DNA of 64,000 bases from Lewinellaceae bacterium (GTDB lineage Bacteria; Bacteroidota; Bacteroidia; Chitinophagales; Saprospiraceae), in the NCBI GenBank assembly GCA_020636315.1, contig JACJYA010000007.1, positions 62,001 to 126,000 on the forward strand, given 5' to 3'. Positions 34,826 to 44,503 of this stretch are shown here, one piece after another. The position numbers were made by a program, and so were the translations under genes. The notes under the pieces are model-generated. The model saw only the letters and a program-made list of their open reading frames with translations. It was not told the DNA's origin and ran no database searches. Each line of letters begins with the position of its first letter. The stretch's first letter is position 1.

Positions 34826-37135
34826 ATGAAAGAGTACCTCAAACATGATGAATGGAGTATTATTGAGGAAGGATTCCATAGAGAGCACAACCGCATTTCG
34901 GAGAGTGTATTCAGCATTGGCAATGGCCGTTTCGGCCAAAGGGCCAACTTTGAAGAAGATTTTTCCGGAGACAGCTTGCAGGGCAATTACGTTGCCGGTA
35001 TTTACTATCCGGATAAGACAAGAGTAGGGTGGTGGAAGATTGGCTATCCGGAGTATTTTGCCAAAGTTCTCAACGCCGCTAACTGGATCGGAATAAAAGT
35101 GGAGTTCGATGGAGAAGCATTGGACCTCGCCGAATGCAAGGTTGAGGAATTCCGCCGGGAGCTCAACATGCAGGAAGGATACCTGGATCGGAGTTTCACC
35201 GCAACGATGGTGAGTGGAAAAAAGGTAAGAGTCCACGCCCGCCGTTTTTGCAGTATTGTCGATGATGAAATAGGAGCCATCCGCTATGCGGTAACTCCCC
35301 TGGATTTTTCCGGCACGCTTACCCTCACCCCCTATATCAATGCCGATGTTGTTAACGAAGACTCCAACTATGATGAGAAGTTCTGGGTGGAGGTCAACAA
35401 AAAAGTCAAACGGCGCTCGGGCTATGTAATTGCCGAGACCAAAAAAACAGAGTTTCAGGTTTGTACTGGAATGAAATTTGCCCTCTACCGGGATGGCGAG
35501 GAACTCGAATTCAATTCCTTCCGCCTTCAAAAGGAAAAATATGCTGGTTGTTCCGTTGACCTGCATTGCGAAGAAGGGCGGGAAATCGTTCTCTACAAAT
35601 ACGCTGCTAACGTTTCTTCCTTGAATTACGATAAGGAGGACCTTCTTGAAATGTGTGAAAAGGCGGTCAAAAGAGCCTATAAAAAAGGCTTCAGCCAGTT
35701 GATGTCGGAACAGGCTCAGGCCTGGAAAAACAAATGGGCGGAGGCCGATATCCGCATTGAGGGAGACGTGGCGGCTCAACAGGGCATACGCTTTAATATT
35801 TTCCAGCTTTATCAAACCTACACCGGAGAAGATGAGCGGCTGAACATTGGCCCTAAAGGTTTTACGGGGGAAAAATACGGCGGCAGCACCTACTGGGATA
35901 CGGAAGCTTATTGTTTTCCTTTTTATCTGGCTACTGCCGACCAGCACGTCGCCCGAAACCTGCTCATTTACCGTTTCCGCCACCTGCAAAAAGCGATCGA
36001 GAATGCGGAAAAACTCGGTTTTAAGGACGGCGCCGCCCTTTATCCGATGGTAACTATGAATGGAGAGGAGTGCCATAATGAATGGGAGATCACCTTCGAG
36101 GAGATCCACCGCAATGGGGCCATTGCTTATGCTATTTACGATTATATCCGTTATACCGGTGAAAAGGAGTACCTCATTGAATACGGCCTGGAGGTGCTCA
36201 TAGGCATCGCCCGCTTCTGGGCTCAACGGGTTCATTTCTCAGAGCGGCGGGGTCAGTACGTCATGCATGGCGTCACCGGGCCGAATGAATACGAAAACAA
36301 TGTAAACAACAACTGGTACACCAACTATATCGCCCGTTGGTGCCTGCAGTATGCTTTGGAAGCCCTGGAATACGTAGAAGCCAATGCCCCGGAAAAGTTT
36401 GAAGAACTCGAAGAGAAACTCAAATTCTACAAACACACCGAAACCGGGAAATGGAAAGAGATCGCGGAAAATATGTACCTGCCGTATGATGCCGAGTTGG
36501 ATATTTTTGTCCAGCATGATGGCTTTCTGGATAAGGAGTTGCTCACAACAGCTGACCTGGATAAAAGTAGCCGCCCCCTCAATCAAAACTGGTCCTGGGA
36601 CCGCATCCTCCGGTCGGTTTTTATCAAACAGGCTGATGTGTTGCAGGGCCTTTACTTTTTTGAAAGCGATTTTGATGAAGATACCATCCGTCGGAATTTC
36701 GATTTCTACGAGCCACGGACGGTACACGAATCCTCGCTTTCGCCCTGTGTACATGTCATCCTGGCTTCCAGGCTGGGAAAGGAAGAAAAAGCCTATGAAA
36801 TGTACCTGCGTACGGCCCGCCTCGACCTGGATGACTATAATAACGACACTGAAGATGGGTGCCATACTACCAGTATGGCCGGCACCTGGATGGCCTTCGT
36901 GAAAGGTTTCGGAGGAATGCGCGTTAATGATGACAAAGTCCAGTTCAGCCCTTTCATTACCAGAAAATGGAGCGCTTATTCCTTTAAAGTGCGCTTTCGC
37001 GGGAGCTATCTGGAGGTAAAAGTGACCCATGAAAAGGTGGCCATTCGCAATCATAGTGATACGCCATTGACCGTTACCGTTTTTGGCGAGGACAGGATGG
37101 TTCCCGCCGAAGGCAACATCGAGGTGGCCCATTAG
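34826..37135 (+). CDS. GH65 glycoside phosphorylase, probably maltose phosphorylase
   Basis: 769 residues, normal for GH65. Cleaves maltose with inverting phosphorolysis to glucose and beta-glucose-1-phosphate. The N-terminal beta-sandwich spans about residues 10-250 and the (alpha/alpha)6 barrel about 320-680. The general acid is Glu488 in GVTGPNEYENN, close to Glu487 of the Lactobacillus brevis enzyme. YGGSTYWDTEAYCFPFYL is another GH65 signature. GH65 also includes trehalose, kojibiose and nigerose phosphorylases; the pgmB partner and convergent Sus genes favour maltose, but specificity is inferred. No signal peptide, so cytoplasmic. Confidence 0.9.
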   Translation: MKEYLKHDEWSIIEEGFHREHNRISESVFSIGNGRFGQRANFEEDFSGDSLQGNYVAGIYYPDKTRVGWWKIGYPEYFAKVLNAANWIGIKVEFDGEALDLAECKVEEFRRELNMQEGYLDRSFTATMVSGKKVRVHARRFCSIVDDEIGAIRYAVTPLDFSGTLTLTPYINADVVNEDSNYDEKFWVEVNKKVKRRSGYVIAETKKTEFQVCTGMKFALYRDGEELEFNSFRLQKEKYAGCSVDLHCEEGREIVLYKYAANVSSLNYDKEDLLEMCEKAVKRAYKKGFSQLMSEQAQAWKNKWAEADIRIEGDVAAQQGIRFNIFQLYQTYTGEDERLNIGPKGFTGEKYGGSTYWDTEAYCFPFYLATADQHVARNLLIYRFRHLQKAIENAEKLGFKDGAALYPMVTMNGEECHNEWEITFEEIHRNGAIAYAIYDYIRYTGEKEYLIEYGLEVLIGIARFWAQRVHFSERRGQYVMHGVTGPNEYENNVNNNWYTNYIARWCLQYALEALEYVEANAPEKFEELEEKLKFYKHTETGKWKEIAENMYLPYDAELDIFVQHDGFLDKELLTTADLDKSSRPLNQNWSWDRILRSVFIKQADVLQGLYFFESDFDEDTIRRNFDFYEPRTVHESSLSPCVHVILASRLGKEEKAYEMYLRTARLDLDDYNNDTEDGCHTTSMAGTWMAFVKGFGGMRVNDDKVQFSPFITRKWSAYSFKVRFRGSYLEVKVTHEKVAIRNHSDTPLTVTVFGEDRMVPAEGNIEVAH

Positions 37136-37168
37136 GGCATTAGTGAAATAACAACAAATTATTATACC

Positions 37169-37723
37169 ATGAAAAATTTATTTATATGTATCCTGCTGGC
37201 CGGCCTTTGGTCTTGTACCGGAGATGGTAATACTCCGGGGCAACAGGCCGGCAATCAGACAGATGATACCGGAGCTGTAGCCGGCTCCGTTGCGGATGCT
37301 CCCAGGCAAAGCGCTTCAGGATCTTTCCTCGCCCCCCTTCCACCCATTGACCATCCGATGGCTCCTATTCTCCTGAAGGACTATTGGGTCTTTGAGTTTT
37401 ATGTCGTCGATGATCCGGCTGCCAGAGCTGCCAACAAGGGCCGCTGGTTCCGGTTTTTTGAAGATGGCACTTTTGAGTCCGGGCGGTGGCAGGAAAAAAC
37501 GGGTTATGGTTCCTGGAGCATAAAGGTTGAAGATGGCGATGTAATGCTTTACGTGGACAATATTGTTGATGCGGATGATGGAGAGTGGGAGATACAGGGG
37601 GTAAACAAAGATAAAGATACCATGACCTGGGTAGGAGTTAACAAAACCAGTACTGCCGGCGTAATTACCAAAGTGATCAACTTGTTGACCATGCCGACCA
37701 AAGCTCAGTTTGGCGTGGAATAA
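37169..37723 (+). CDS. Lipoprotein of unknown function
   Basis: 184 residues. Lipobox WSC at Cys16, then a low-complexity linker rich in Gly, Thr and Asp to about residue 50. The rest is beta-rich with a lipocalin-like or copy-number-type motif (RWFRFFEDGTFESGRWQEKTGYGSWSI), reminiscent of domains that score deviation from a baseline, and is not assigned to a family. It follows the GH65 gene by 33 bp and is likely in the same transcript; whether it has a role in maltose use is unknown. Confidence 0.65.
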   Translation: MKNLFICILLAGLWSCTGDGNTPGQQAGNQTDDTGAVAGSVADAPRQSASGSFLAPLPPIDHPMAPILLKDYWVFEFYVVDDPAARAANKGRWFRFFEDGTFESGRWQEKTGYGSWSIKVEDGDVMLYVDNIVDADDGEWEIQGVNKDKDTMTWVGVNKTSTAGVITKVINLLTMPTKAQFGVE

Positions 37724-37741
37724 TTTCTGGCATTGAAAAGG

Positions 37742-37776
37742 GAAGGGGCAAATCCTGTGGCCAGGTTTGCCCCTTC
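37742..37776. terminator. Bidirectional terminator between lipoprotein gene and susE
   Basis: 11-bp perfect stem (37742-37752 with 37766-37776), extended inside by CCTG/CAGG, followed on plus by TTTA. It separates the convergent pgmB and sus transcripts. Confidence 0.75.
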
Positions 37777-37796
37777 TTTATAGTTACAGATCTTTT

Positions 37797-39398
37797 TTAG
37801 TTCTTGATCAGGTCATAAGTATATCCTTCCGGATACAGCTTCATGGTCACCGTGTAATTTCCGGCTTCCGGCACAGAAATATCGGAACCTCCTGCTTCCA
37901 GCGATCCGTCTGCATTATCGTCGCCAAAGTTAATATCCCACCCATCATTGGCGCGGAACTTGATCTTGGCGGCTGTAAGGTCAAGGGTAATTGTCCATTC
38001 GAAGTCATTCTGAAAAGTCATGTTAGTGTCGTCAGCCCACCCGCCGGGTGTAGCGTCTCCGATCAGGCCCCACTCCGTTTTGGTGAAGGTGGCAGACTTG
38101 TCGTTGAAGTCGATGCGGATCTGGTAGAATCCGTTTTCACTAACCATGGCATCCTGTTCGCCTTCCTGAATGATAAAGCCGGGGTTGGCCGGGTCAATGC
38201 CCCAGTCGCCTGCCCAGTCCCGCACCTCAAGAAACTTGAAGCCCTGGCCGGTTTCTGCAGGTGCATAGACTTCAAAAACCCCGTCTCCGACCTTCATGAA
38301 TGGAATGGCATTCCCTGGGGTCCATGCGCCATGGGCCGCCAACCCGCCGACCAGGAAAAGCTGGTCAGGGAATAAACCTCTCACAAATTCGAAGCTGTAT
38401 TCCAAAGTCTTATCGTTGAAGACAACTTTATATATGGCATCGCTTTCCGTAAATTCAATGTTGTCACCGAATTCTTCAGCGACACCATCACCTTCGGCAT
38501 CACCCCAGTTGCGGCCCATAAAGCTGGAGTATTCCGCGAATTTAAACTTATCACCGGTTTTCAGGAGAACTTCCGGAAGCACCCAGGTATTGTCAGCTAC
38601 CAGGCTGAAGGAGTACTCGTCTCCCGAAAATTCATTGAAGGTACCCAGCAAGTACAAACCACTGATGTTGGTTGCAAATTCTACAAGCGGGCTCATCGTG
38701 TAAGCCAGGGTCTGGTCATTGAAGCGGAACCTTACTTCGCCACTGGGGGCGCAACCGGCCGGCGTATTGGGGCCTCCACCACTGGTAACTTCCACAACGC
38801 CATCGCATTGGGGGTCCCCCCAGTCCACCATCCAGTCCACCGTGTTCTTCAACTTCCATTCGCCACCCTGGAGGTCAACAATAGCCTCCCAGGTATAATC
38901 GGCCACCAATTCCATTTGCGTTGAACCCCATGCGTTGAACGGGCCGGAAAGGTACATTTCGTTATTGTTGGCGGCAAAGGGAAGAAGGGAGATCTCAAAT
39001 TTAGTATCCCGCTTGGTTTCCTGCCCTTTGGTGTCCGTCACGCTGATGCTGATGTTATAAACGCCCGGGCCCAGGAGCTCGGCGCTGAAGGTGCTGCCGG
39101 GAATGACCAGAGAGTCCGTAGTTCCGGAGAGGCTCTTTGTCTCGGAAGCCAGCTGGTTTCCAAAGTCATCAGACAGGGTTACCGTTGCCGTTGACAGAGG
39201 AGAACTCAGCCCGTCCGCAAATTCTACCCTGATGTCAAAGTCGCCGATCACTACCTTGCTGTTATTGGCAGGAAAAATGGAGATGATCCCCGGAGGGAAA
39301 TCGGTCAGTGCCGCCACATTGATCTCATCTTTGGTGCAGGAAAACACCAGGGCGAGCAGGCCGATAAAGAGTGAAAATATTTTGATTGTCCTTTTCAT
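37797..39398 (-). CDS. SusE/SusF-like outer-membrane starch-binding lipoprotein
   Basis: 533 residues from ATG 39398 (ATG 39407 is possible). Lipobox VFSC at about residue 21. An N-terminal Ig-like domain (ISIFPANNS...) is followed by four SusE/SusF-type carbohydrate-binding repeats, recognisable by recurring YLSGPFNAWG, LYLLGTFNEFSG, LFLVGGLAAHGAW and WGLIGDATPGGW. Bacteroides SusE and SusF hold starch at the cell surface by such repeats. Third gene of susC-susD-susE, 69 bp after susD. It could equally be called SusF-like. Confidence 0.87.
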   Translation of the reverse strand: MKRTIKIFSLFIGLLALVFSCTKDEINVAALTDFPPGIISIFPANNSKVVIGDFDIRVEFADGLSSPLSTATVTLSDDFGNQLASETKSLSGTTDSLVIPGSTFSAELLGPGVYNISISVTDTKGQETKRDTKFEISLLPFAANNNEMYLSGPFNAWGSTQMELVADYTWEAIVDLQGGEWKLKNTVDWMVDWGDPQCDGVVEVTSGGGPNTPAGCAPSGEVRFRFNDQTLAYTMSPLVEFATNISGLYLLGTFNEFSGDEYSFSLVADNTWVLPEVLLKTGDKFKFAEYSSFMGRNWGDAEGDGVAEEFGDNIEFTESDAIYKVVFNDKTLEYSFEFVRGLFPDQLFLVGGLAAHGAWTPGNAIPFMKVGDGVFEVYAPAETGQGFKFLEVRDWAGDWGIDPANPGFIIQEGEQDAMVSENGFYQIRIDFNDKSATFTKTEWGLIGDATPGGWADDTNMTFQNDFEWTITLDLTAAKIKFRANDGWDINFGDDNADGSLEAGGSDISVPEAGNYTVTMKLYPEGYTYDLIKN

Positions 39399-39467
39399 GA
39401 CTTTCATTAGTTTAAATCGCACAATAGTTTATCCATGGTGCTTCGAAGAAGCCTCATGGTGATATTT

Positions 39468-41042
39468 TTAGTACCCCTCGTTCTGGTCCAGGTTCGGGTT
39501 GGCAAGCAGGTCGTTGGCCGGGATCGGGTACAGATTGCGGAAGGCCGGGGTGGTTTTCCCTTCCCTTGTGCCTCCTTTCCAGGGCCAGATACCGTTCTCG
39601 GTAAAGAGGTTGTAGCGGATCAGGTCCTGGCGGCGATGTCCTTCCCAGTAAAGTTCGCGGCCGCGCTCGTCCAGAATAAAATCAAGAGTCAGGTCGCCAT
39701 CGGAAATATTGCCGGTAGTGCCATTATAAGCGCGCTCCCGGAGTAGATTGATGTAATTCAATGCTGTACCCCGGTCACCTCCCTGTCCGCCGCGAAGTAC
39801 GGCCTCGGCATACATCAGGTAAGCATCGGCCAGGCGAAACATCGGGAAGTCCGTATCCACAAATTCCAGGTCGGAACCAGGGGCCCCGTCGGAAGTGACA
39901 TTCTGGTATTTGGGCACCGCATAGCCATTGGAAAATTCGCCGATGGCTTCGATGGATTTACTCTGCCCGTTGGTATAAAAGATGGCGCGCTCATCAATAG
40001 CTCCGGTTTCATCCGGGAACAGGTCAACGAGGGCGCTGGTCGTGCGCAGGCCGGCCCAGGGAGAATTGACCCCATAATCTTCGGCAGTCATATTGCCGCC
40101 GATGCAGCCGTGAACCAGATAAGTAGTTCCACCGTAAGTCTGGGTCGCTTTACCGTCAAAAGCAATAGGGAAAATGATCTCGGGTGACAAGTGGTTGTCA
40201 GCCAGAAATACATGATGATAGTCATCCTGAAGGCTGTAAGCGCCGGAGGAGATGACCTTGTCACTGGCTGCAATGCATTCCGTGTAATAAGGTTTGCCGG
40301 TGTAAACCTCCCCATTGAGATACAGTTTAGCCTGTAACATCCACAGGGCAGCCCGGCCGGCCCGGCCGTAGGCATTTTCGCCTGGGGCGATCATGTCGTT
40401 TTCGATCTCCTGAAGCTCGCTGGCAATAAAGTTGAAAACCTCTTCACGGCTGGCCTGCCGGGGGCTGCTTCCGCCCACGGCCTGTTCTTCCGTATAGAAT
40501 GGAATATTGCCAAACATATCGATCCCGTGCCAGTAGCTCAAAGCGCGCAAAAAGCGGGCTTCAGCCCTGAAAGCAGGCATTTGCGCCTTCACCTCTTCAC
40601 TTACCCCCCGGCTGTCCAGCTTGTCATCGGTAGATTCCCGAAGGAATTCGTTGGCCAGGGAAACCTGAAAGAATATCCGGTAATACAAAGCCCGGACAAA
40701 CTGGTTGGAACTACTCCAGGTATGGTCGCTGAGGTCGGGTAGGCCATCGTCATTCCAGCCGATGACGGCTTCATCTGTCGGCAACTCCTGCAACTGCCAG
40801 TACTGGCGGAGGTATTGAGAGAAGCCTTCGTCCAGGCCCTTGATATCCGCGTTGCCGGCAGGACCTTGCTGTCCGGTCACCGCAAAGCCGGCATAGATCC
40901 GGGTGAGGAAGCGCTCATAGGCGTCATCCTCTGTGAAAAACACGTCCGGTGTGAGGTCGTTCTGTGGTGTCACGTCCAGGTCTGTGCAGGCTGAAAGCAC
41001 CATCAGAATGAAAATCAGAGATATATTTACGATCTTTTTCAT
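39468..41042 (-). CDS. susD: SusD/RagB family nutrient-binding lipoprotein
   Basis: 524 residues. Lipobox LSAC (Cys19) after a hydrophobic signal. The N-terminal TPR-like half carries the SusD pattern (AEARFLRALSYWHGIDMFGNIPF), and the C-terminus has YLMYAEAVLRGG, INLLRERAY and LDERGRELYWEGHRRQDLIRY, the RagB/SusD signature. It acts as the lid on the SusC barrel and binds the glycan at the cell surface. Maltodextrin or starch is inferred from the neighbouring phosphorylase genes. Starts 25 bp after susC. Confidence 0.93.
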   Translation of the reverse strand: MKKIVNISLIFILMVLSACTDLDVTPQNDLTPDVFFTEDDAYERFLTRIYAGFAVTGQQGPAGNADIKGLDEGFSQYLRQYWQLQELPTDEAVIGWNDDGLPDLSDHTWSSSNQFVRALYYRIFFQVSLANEFLRESTDDKLDSRGVSEEVKAQMPAFRAEARFLRALSYWHGIDMFGNIPFYTEEQAVGGSSPRQASREEVFNFIASELQEIENDMIAPGENAYGRAGRAALWMLQAKLYLNGEVYTGKPYYTECIAASDKVISSGAYSLQDDYHHVFLADNHLSPEIIFPIAFDGKATQTYGGTTYLVHGCIGGNMTAEDYGVNSPWAGLRTTSALVDLFPDETGAIDERAIFYTNGQSKSIEAIGEFSNGYAVPKYQNVTSDGAPGSDLEFVDTDFPMFRLADAYLMYAEAVLRGGQGGDRGTALNYINLLRERAYNGTTGNISDGDLTLDFILDERGRELYWEGHRRQDLIRYNLFTENGIWPWKGGTREGKTTPAFRNLYPIPANDLLANPNLDQNEGY

Positions 41043-41067
41043 GGATCTGCTTTTTAAAGTCTAATAA

Positions 41068-44000
41068 TTAAAGTCCCAGGCTAAGGCCGAAGATAAACCC
41101 GCGTGGCCGGGGATAGGGAGCATTGTCGATGCCATTGTCCACCTCCGGGTCTAGTCCGCCGTACTTGGTCAGCACAAACAGGTTTTGTGCCGTAGCGTAA
41201 AGGCGCAGGCTGGAAAGGCCGCTCTTGGGCAGGAAAGTATAGCCCAGAGTGATGTTGTCCAACCTCAGGAAGGAAGCGTCCGATAAATAATAATCGGAAA
41301 AATACTGGGGAGTCATAAAACCGCTTTCCAGGACAGAACTGTGCAGGTTGTAGAGGACATAGCGGTCATTTCCGATGCCGGTGCCCTGAACGCGCTGATA
41401 GGTTCCCCTGTTGGAAGCATTGTTATTATAAACGTAGTTTCCAACCGCGCCCCGCAAAGTGAAGGCCAGGTCGAAACCTTTAAAGCCGAAGTTGGAGGTC
41501 AGGCCATAAATGACATCGGGCGCAGGAGAGTTGATCACCCTGCGGTCATCTTCGTTAATGATGCCATCGCCGTTGCGGTCAACGTAGATATCGAGGTCAT
41601 TGGCCTCCCCGTCTTCATTATGGTCAATGCCATCGCTTAACGGCAGGCCATCAGCTCCAAGCTTGTGTTCATAGAGGTAGAAGGAATTGACCGGAGAGCC
41701 CACCTGTATGATCTGAACGTCACTACCTACCCCCCCGGAGATGCGGCCGGTAAGAATTCCGGAACCGGCAATATTGCTGATTGCCTTCACCTCATTGATG
41801 TTATAGGCAATGTTGCCGCTCAGGTCCCAGGAAAGGCCTGGCCTGTTTACAATGGTGCCATTAAGGGTAAGTTCCACACCCTGGTTGTCCAGCTCGCCGA
41901 TGTTGGTCAGTACGCGGTCCGAGAGGTTGGTGCCTGCGGCGACAACCACTTCGAAAAGGAGGTCCTTGGTATTTTTATAGTAGTAATCGACCGAACCGTT
42001 GATGCGGCCATTGGAGAAACCAAAGTCCAGGCCGGCATTATAGGATGAAGTCTCCTCCCATTTCAACCCGGAATCGTAGGGGTCCGGACGGGCAGTGGTG
42101 ATGAAGATCGGTGTTCCGTCAGCAGCGGTCCCGACCTGATATTGTGCCCTGGAGTCGCTGAAGGAGTATTTAGGCAGGTAGCGGTAATCTCCAATAGATT
42201 CCGTACCAGTAACGCCATAGCCCAGGCGGAGTTTGAGGTCGGAGAAAACCCCTTTCAGGCCGCTGGCAAAGTCTTCTTCCAGAATTCGCCATGCGAAAGC
42301 GGCAGAAGGGAAAAGCCCCCAGCGGTTTTCCGGCCCGAAGCGGGTGGAGCCGTCCCGGCGAAGGGTAGCGGTCAGCAGGTAACGCTCATCAAAGTTGTAG
42401 TTCACCCGGCCGAAGAAAGAGATCAGTCGGTTTTCCCAGATGTCATTGTCCGGGAAAATTTCTTCTGCCAGGCCAGGGTTGTTGACGCCGAAAGCGTCTG
42501 TTGACAATCCCCGCCCTTCGAAGAGGGGGTACTCCTCGTGAAAATCCTGATAGGAATAACCGGCGACGATGTCCAGGCGGTGCATCTGGCCCAATGTTTT
42601 CTTATAGTTCAGGTAGGCATCCAACAGGTAGTTGGTGCGCGTGTAGTTCTCTATTTTGATCCGGCCATTGTAATTGGCAACCTGGGTATTGATGTAAGTA
42701 GTCGGTTCGAACTCTGTCTTTTCGCCTTTGTTTACGTCGTACCCCAGGTTAGTCTTGAAGCTCAACCCGGGAACAAAGTCATCAAATTTGTATTCCAGGT
42801 CAATGTTCCCGATGCTGCGGAAGGTCTGGCCCTGGTTCTCTTTCTGTTCGATCGCCGAAACAGGGTTTCGTGGGGCCAGGGCATTACCGTACTCAAAGAA
42901 GCCGCCGAATGCCGTGTTGTCCGGGTCCAGAACAGGTTGAGTAGGGTCAAAATCCCAGGCTGCCCCGATGCCCGGGTCAAAATAGTCCTGGGTCTGTGCA
43001 CCGCGAATGTTGGTGTTGATGATCAGGCGGTCATCAAAAAGTTTGTGGTTGTAATTGCCGCTGAAGCTGATCCGCTCCGTTTGGGATCCCCGGATGATAC
43101 CTTCCAGTTTCTGGTAGCCGGCAGATAGGCGGTAACCGATGTTTTCAGCTCCTCCCGTCATGCTGAGCGAGTGGTTTTGCCCCTTGGCGGTTTGCAGCAT
43201 CTCATCAAACCAGTTTGTGCTGGAGTTGCCAAGGTCCTCTAAACGTGCGGGAGCGATGTAAGTGACCACATCGCGAAAGGCCTGAGCATCAAGTAACTGA
43301 GGGCTACCCGCAATTTCGTTGACCGTATAGTATCCTTCGTAATTGATCCGCGGGCGGCTGCCTGCTTTCCCTTTTTTCGTCGTGATGATGATAACGCCGT
43401 TGGCTCCCCTGGAACCGTAAATGGCAGTTGCCGACGCGTCTTTCAAAACGGTGAAAGACTCGATGTCACTCGGGTTGAGGAAGTTCAGAGGGTTCCTTCC
43501 TCCGGCAAAGCCTTCGTTGTCAATAGGGATCCCATCGATGACGTACAACGGCTCATTACTGGCGGTAACAGACGTACCGCCCCGTATGCGGACTTTCGTG
43601 CCTTCGCCCGGAGCACCGTTGTTGGAGGTGATCTGAACGCCGGCCACCTTCCCGGCCAGCAGGCTCTCAGGCGATACGATGGCGCCTTTGTTGAAGTCCT
43701 CATTCGTAATTTTGGCTACAACGCCAGTGGCGTCTTCCTTGCGGGCAGTTCCATATCCAATGACCACCACTTCTTCCAGTACTTCCACATCCTCACCAAG
43801 TTGAAAATTCAGGGTAGTTTCCTGTCCATTCAGCACTGTGGCGGTTTGGGCCAGGTCTGCATACCCCGTGTAGGAGGCGCGAAATTGGTGCTCTCCGGCC
43901 GGGACGTTTTCAATGACGTAATTTCCATCAAAATCAGTTGCCGTCCCCCGGCTGGTTCCAACCAGAAGAATAGTGGCGCCGATCAGAGGCTCCCCGTTTT

Positions 44001-44100
44001 CATCTGTCGCCGTACCCTTGACCGTGCCTTGTGCATAGGCCTGAACGGCCAGCATAAGCACTGCTGCCAGAGCTACGATTAAGCGTAGAAAATTTTTCAT
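41068..44100 (-). CDS. susC: SusC/RagA family TonB-dependent outer-membrane transporter
   Basis: 1010 residues. Signal peptide ending AYA, then a carboxypeptidase-like beta-sandwich (GTVKGTATDENGEPLIGATI, residues about 24-105), a TonB-box region near EEVVVIGYGTARKEDATGVV, the plug (LLAGKVAGVQI, SIRGGTSV-like RIRGGTSV, YGSRGANGVIIITTKKG) and a 22-strand barrel to the end (RGFIFGLSLGL). It imports the glycan bound by SusD with TonB energy. First gene of susC-susD-susE; a -7 box lies at 44302. No anti-sigma or hybrid regulator gene is near. Confidence 0.95.
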   Translation of the reverse strand: MKNFLRLIVALAAVLMLAVQAYAQGTVKGTATDENGEPLIGATILLVGTSRGTATDFDGNYVIENVPAGEHQFRASYTGYADLAQTATVLNGQETTLNFQLGEDVEVLEEVVVIGYGTARKEDATGVVAKITNEDFNKGAIVSPESLLAGKVAGVQITSNNGAPGEGTKVRIRGGTSVTASNEPLYVIDGIPIDNEGFAGGRNPLNFLNPSDIESFTVLKDASATAIYGSRGANGVIIITTKKGKAGSRPRINYEGYYTVNEIAGSPQLLDAQAFRDVVTYIAPARLEDLGNSSTNWFDEMLQTAKGQNHSLSMTGGAENIGYRLSAGYQKLEGIIRGSQTERISFSGNYNHKLFDDRLIINTNIRGAQTQDYFDPGIGAAWDFDPTQPVLDPDNTAFGGFFEYGNALAPRNPVSAIEQKENQGQTFRSIGNIDLEYKFDDFVPGLSFKTNLGYDVNKGEKTEFEPTTYINTQVANYNGRIKIENYTRTNYLLDAYLNYKKTLGQMHRLDIVAGYSYQDFHEEYPLFEGRGLSTDAFGVNNPGLAEEIFPDNDIWENRLISFFGRVNYNFDERYLLTATLRRDGSTRFGPENRWGLFPSAAFAWRILEEDFASGLKGVFSDLKLRLGYGVTGTESIGDYRYLPKYSFSDSRAQYQVGTAADGTPIFITTARPDPYDSGLKWEETSSYNAGLDFGFSNGRINGSVDYYYKNTKDLLFEVVVAAGTNLSDRVLTNIGELDNQGVELTLNGTIVNRPGLSWDLSGNIAYNINEVKAISNIAGSGILTGRISGGVGSDVQIIQVGSPVNSFYLYEHKLGADGLPLSDGIDHNEDGEANDLDIYVDRNGDGIINEDDRRVINSPAPDVIYGLTSNFGFKGFDLAFTLRGAVGNYVYNNNASNRGTYQRVQGTGIGNDRYVLYNLHSSVLESGFMTPQYFSDYYLSDASFLRLDNITLGYTFLPKSGLSSLRLYATAQNLFVLTKYGGLDPEVDNGIDNAPYPRPRGFIFGLSLGL

Positions 44101-44301
44101 AAGAGCTACAGTTTAGATTTAGTTTGGTTTGCGTGGTATTCCGTAAAACCTTTATGATTAAGAAAATACCAATCATGCTTTAGTGGGTAAACTCACTAAA
44201 AACCAGTTTGAAGAAATAGGCGTAAGATCTTGATTTTGTGAAAAATACAGGTGCTGAGTAATAGCTGAGTGAAGCAGTTGAAACGGTAACTAAAGATAGG
44301 G

Positions 44302-44309
44302 CAAATATA
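44302..44309 (-). promoter_or_regulatory. Candidate -7 box of the susC operon
   Basis: Minus-strand TATATTTG is a perfect TAnnTTTG match about 200 nt before the susC ATG. No good -33 TTG. The long leader leaves room for post-transcriptional control. Confidence 0.4.
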
Positions 44310-44432
44310 TTTGTTGAATATCAATTTGCCTATTCTAAATTGAAATAATTTTGAACCCTAAACCTGCTTTCGGAAATATTCTTCAACTGAGGCTTCCTCA
44401 GCTTACTATTAATTTCGCGAATGCAAAGAAAG

Positions 44433-44492
44433 CAATTTGCAGGAAACTTCAAAATGACGTTTATCAACCTAAGTGAAGTTTCCTGCAAATTG
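44433..44492 (-). terminator. 19-bp perfect inverted repeat, likely terminator
   Basis: Arms 44433-44451 and 44474-44492 are exact reverse complements, with a 22-nt loop. It starts 11 bp beyond the stop of the minus-strand choice-of-anchor B gene and is followed on that strand by CTTTCTTTG. The stem is longer than other terminators here. Confidence 0.6.
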
Positions 44493-44503
44493 TGCCGGTG
44501 GCT

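Larger units (their letters stand above)
44101..44503. other. 403-bp intergenic region upstream of susC
   Basis: AT-rich non-coding DNA. It contains the candidate susC -7 box at 44302-44309 and, at its right end, the large inverted repeat 44433-44492 behind the choice-of-anchor B gene. No ORF of note. Confidence 0.6.

Noticed and set aside
34721..36235. Long open frame of 504 codons on the minus strand
   Set aside because: It lies opposite the well-supported GH65 gene; its translation has no domain pattern and it is a codon-bias shadow.
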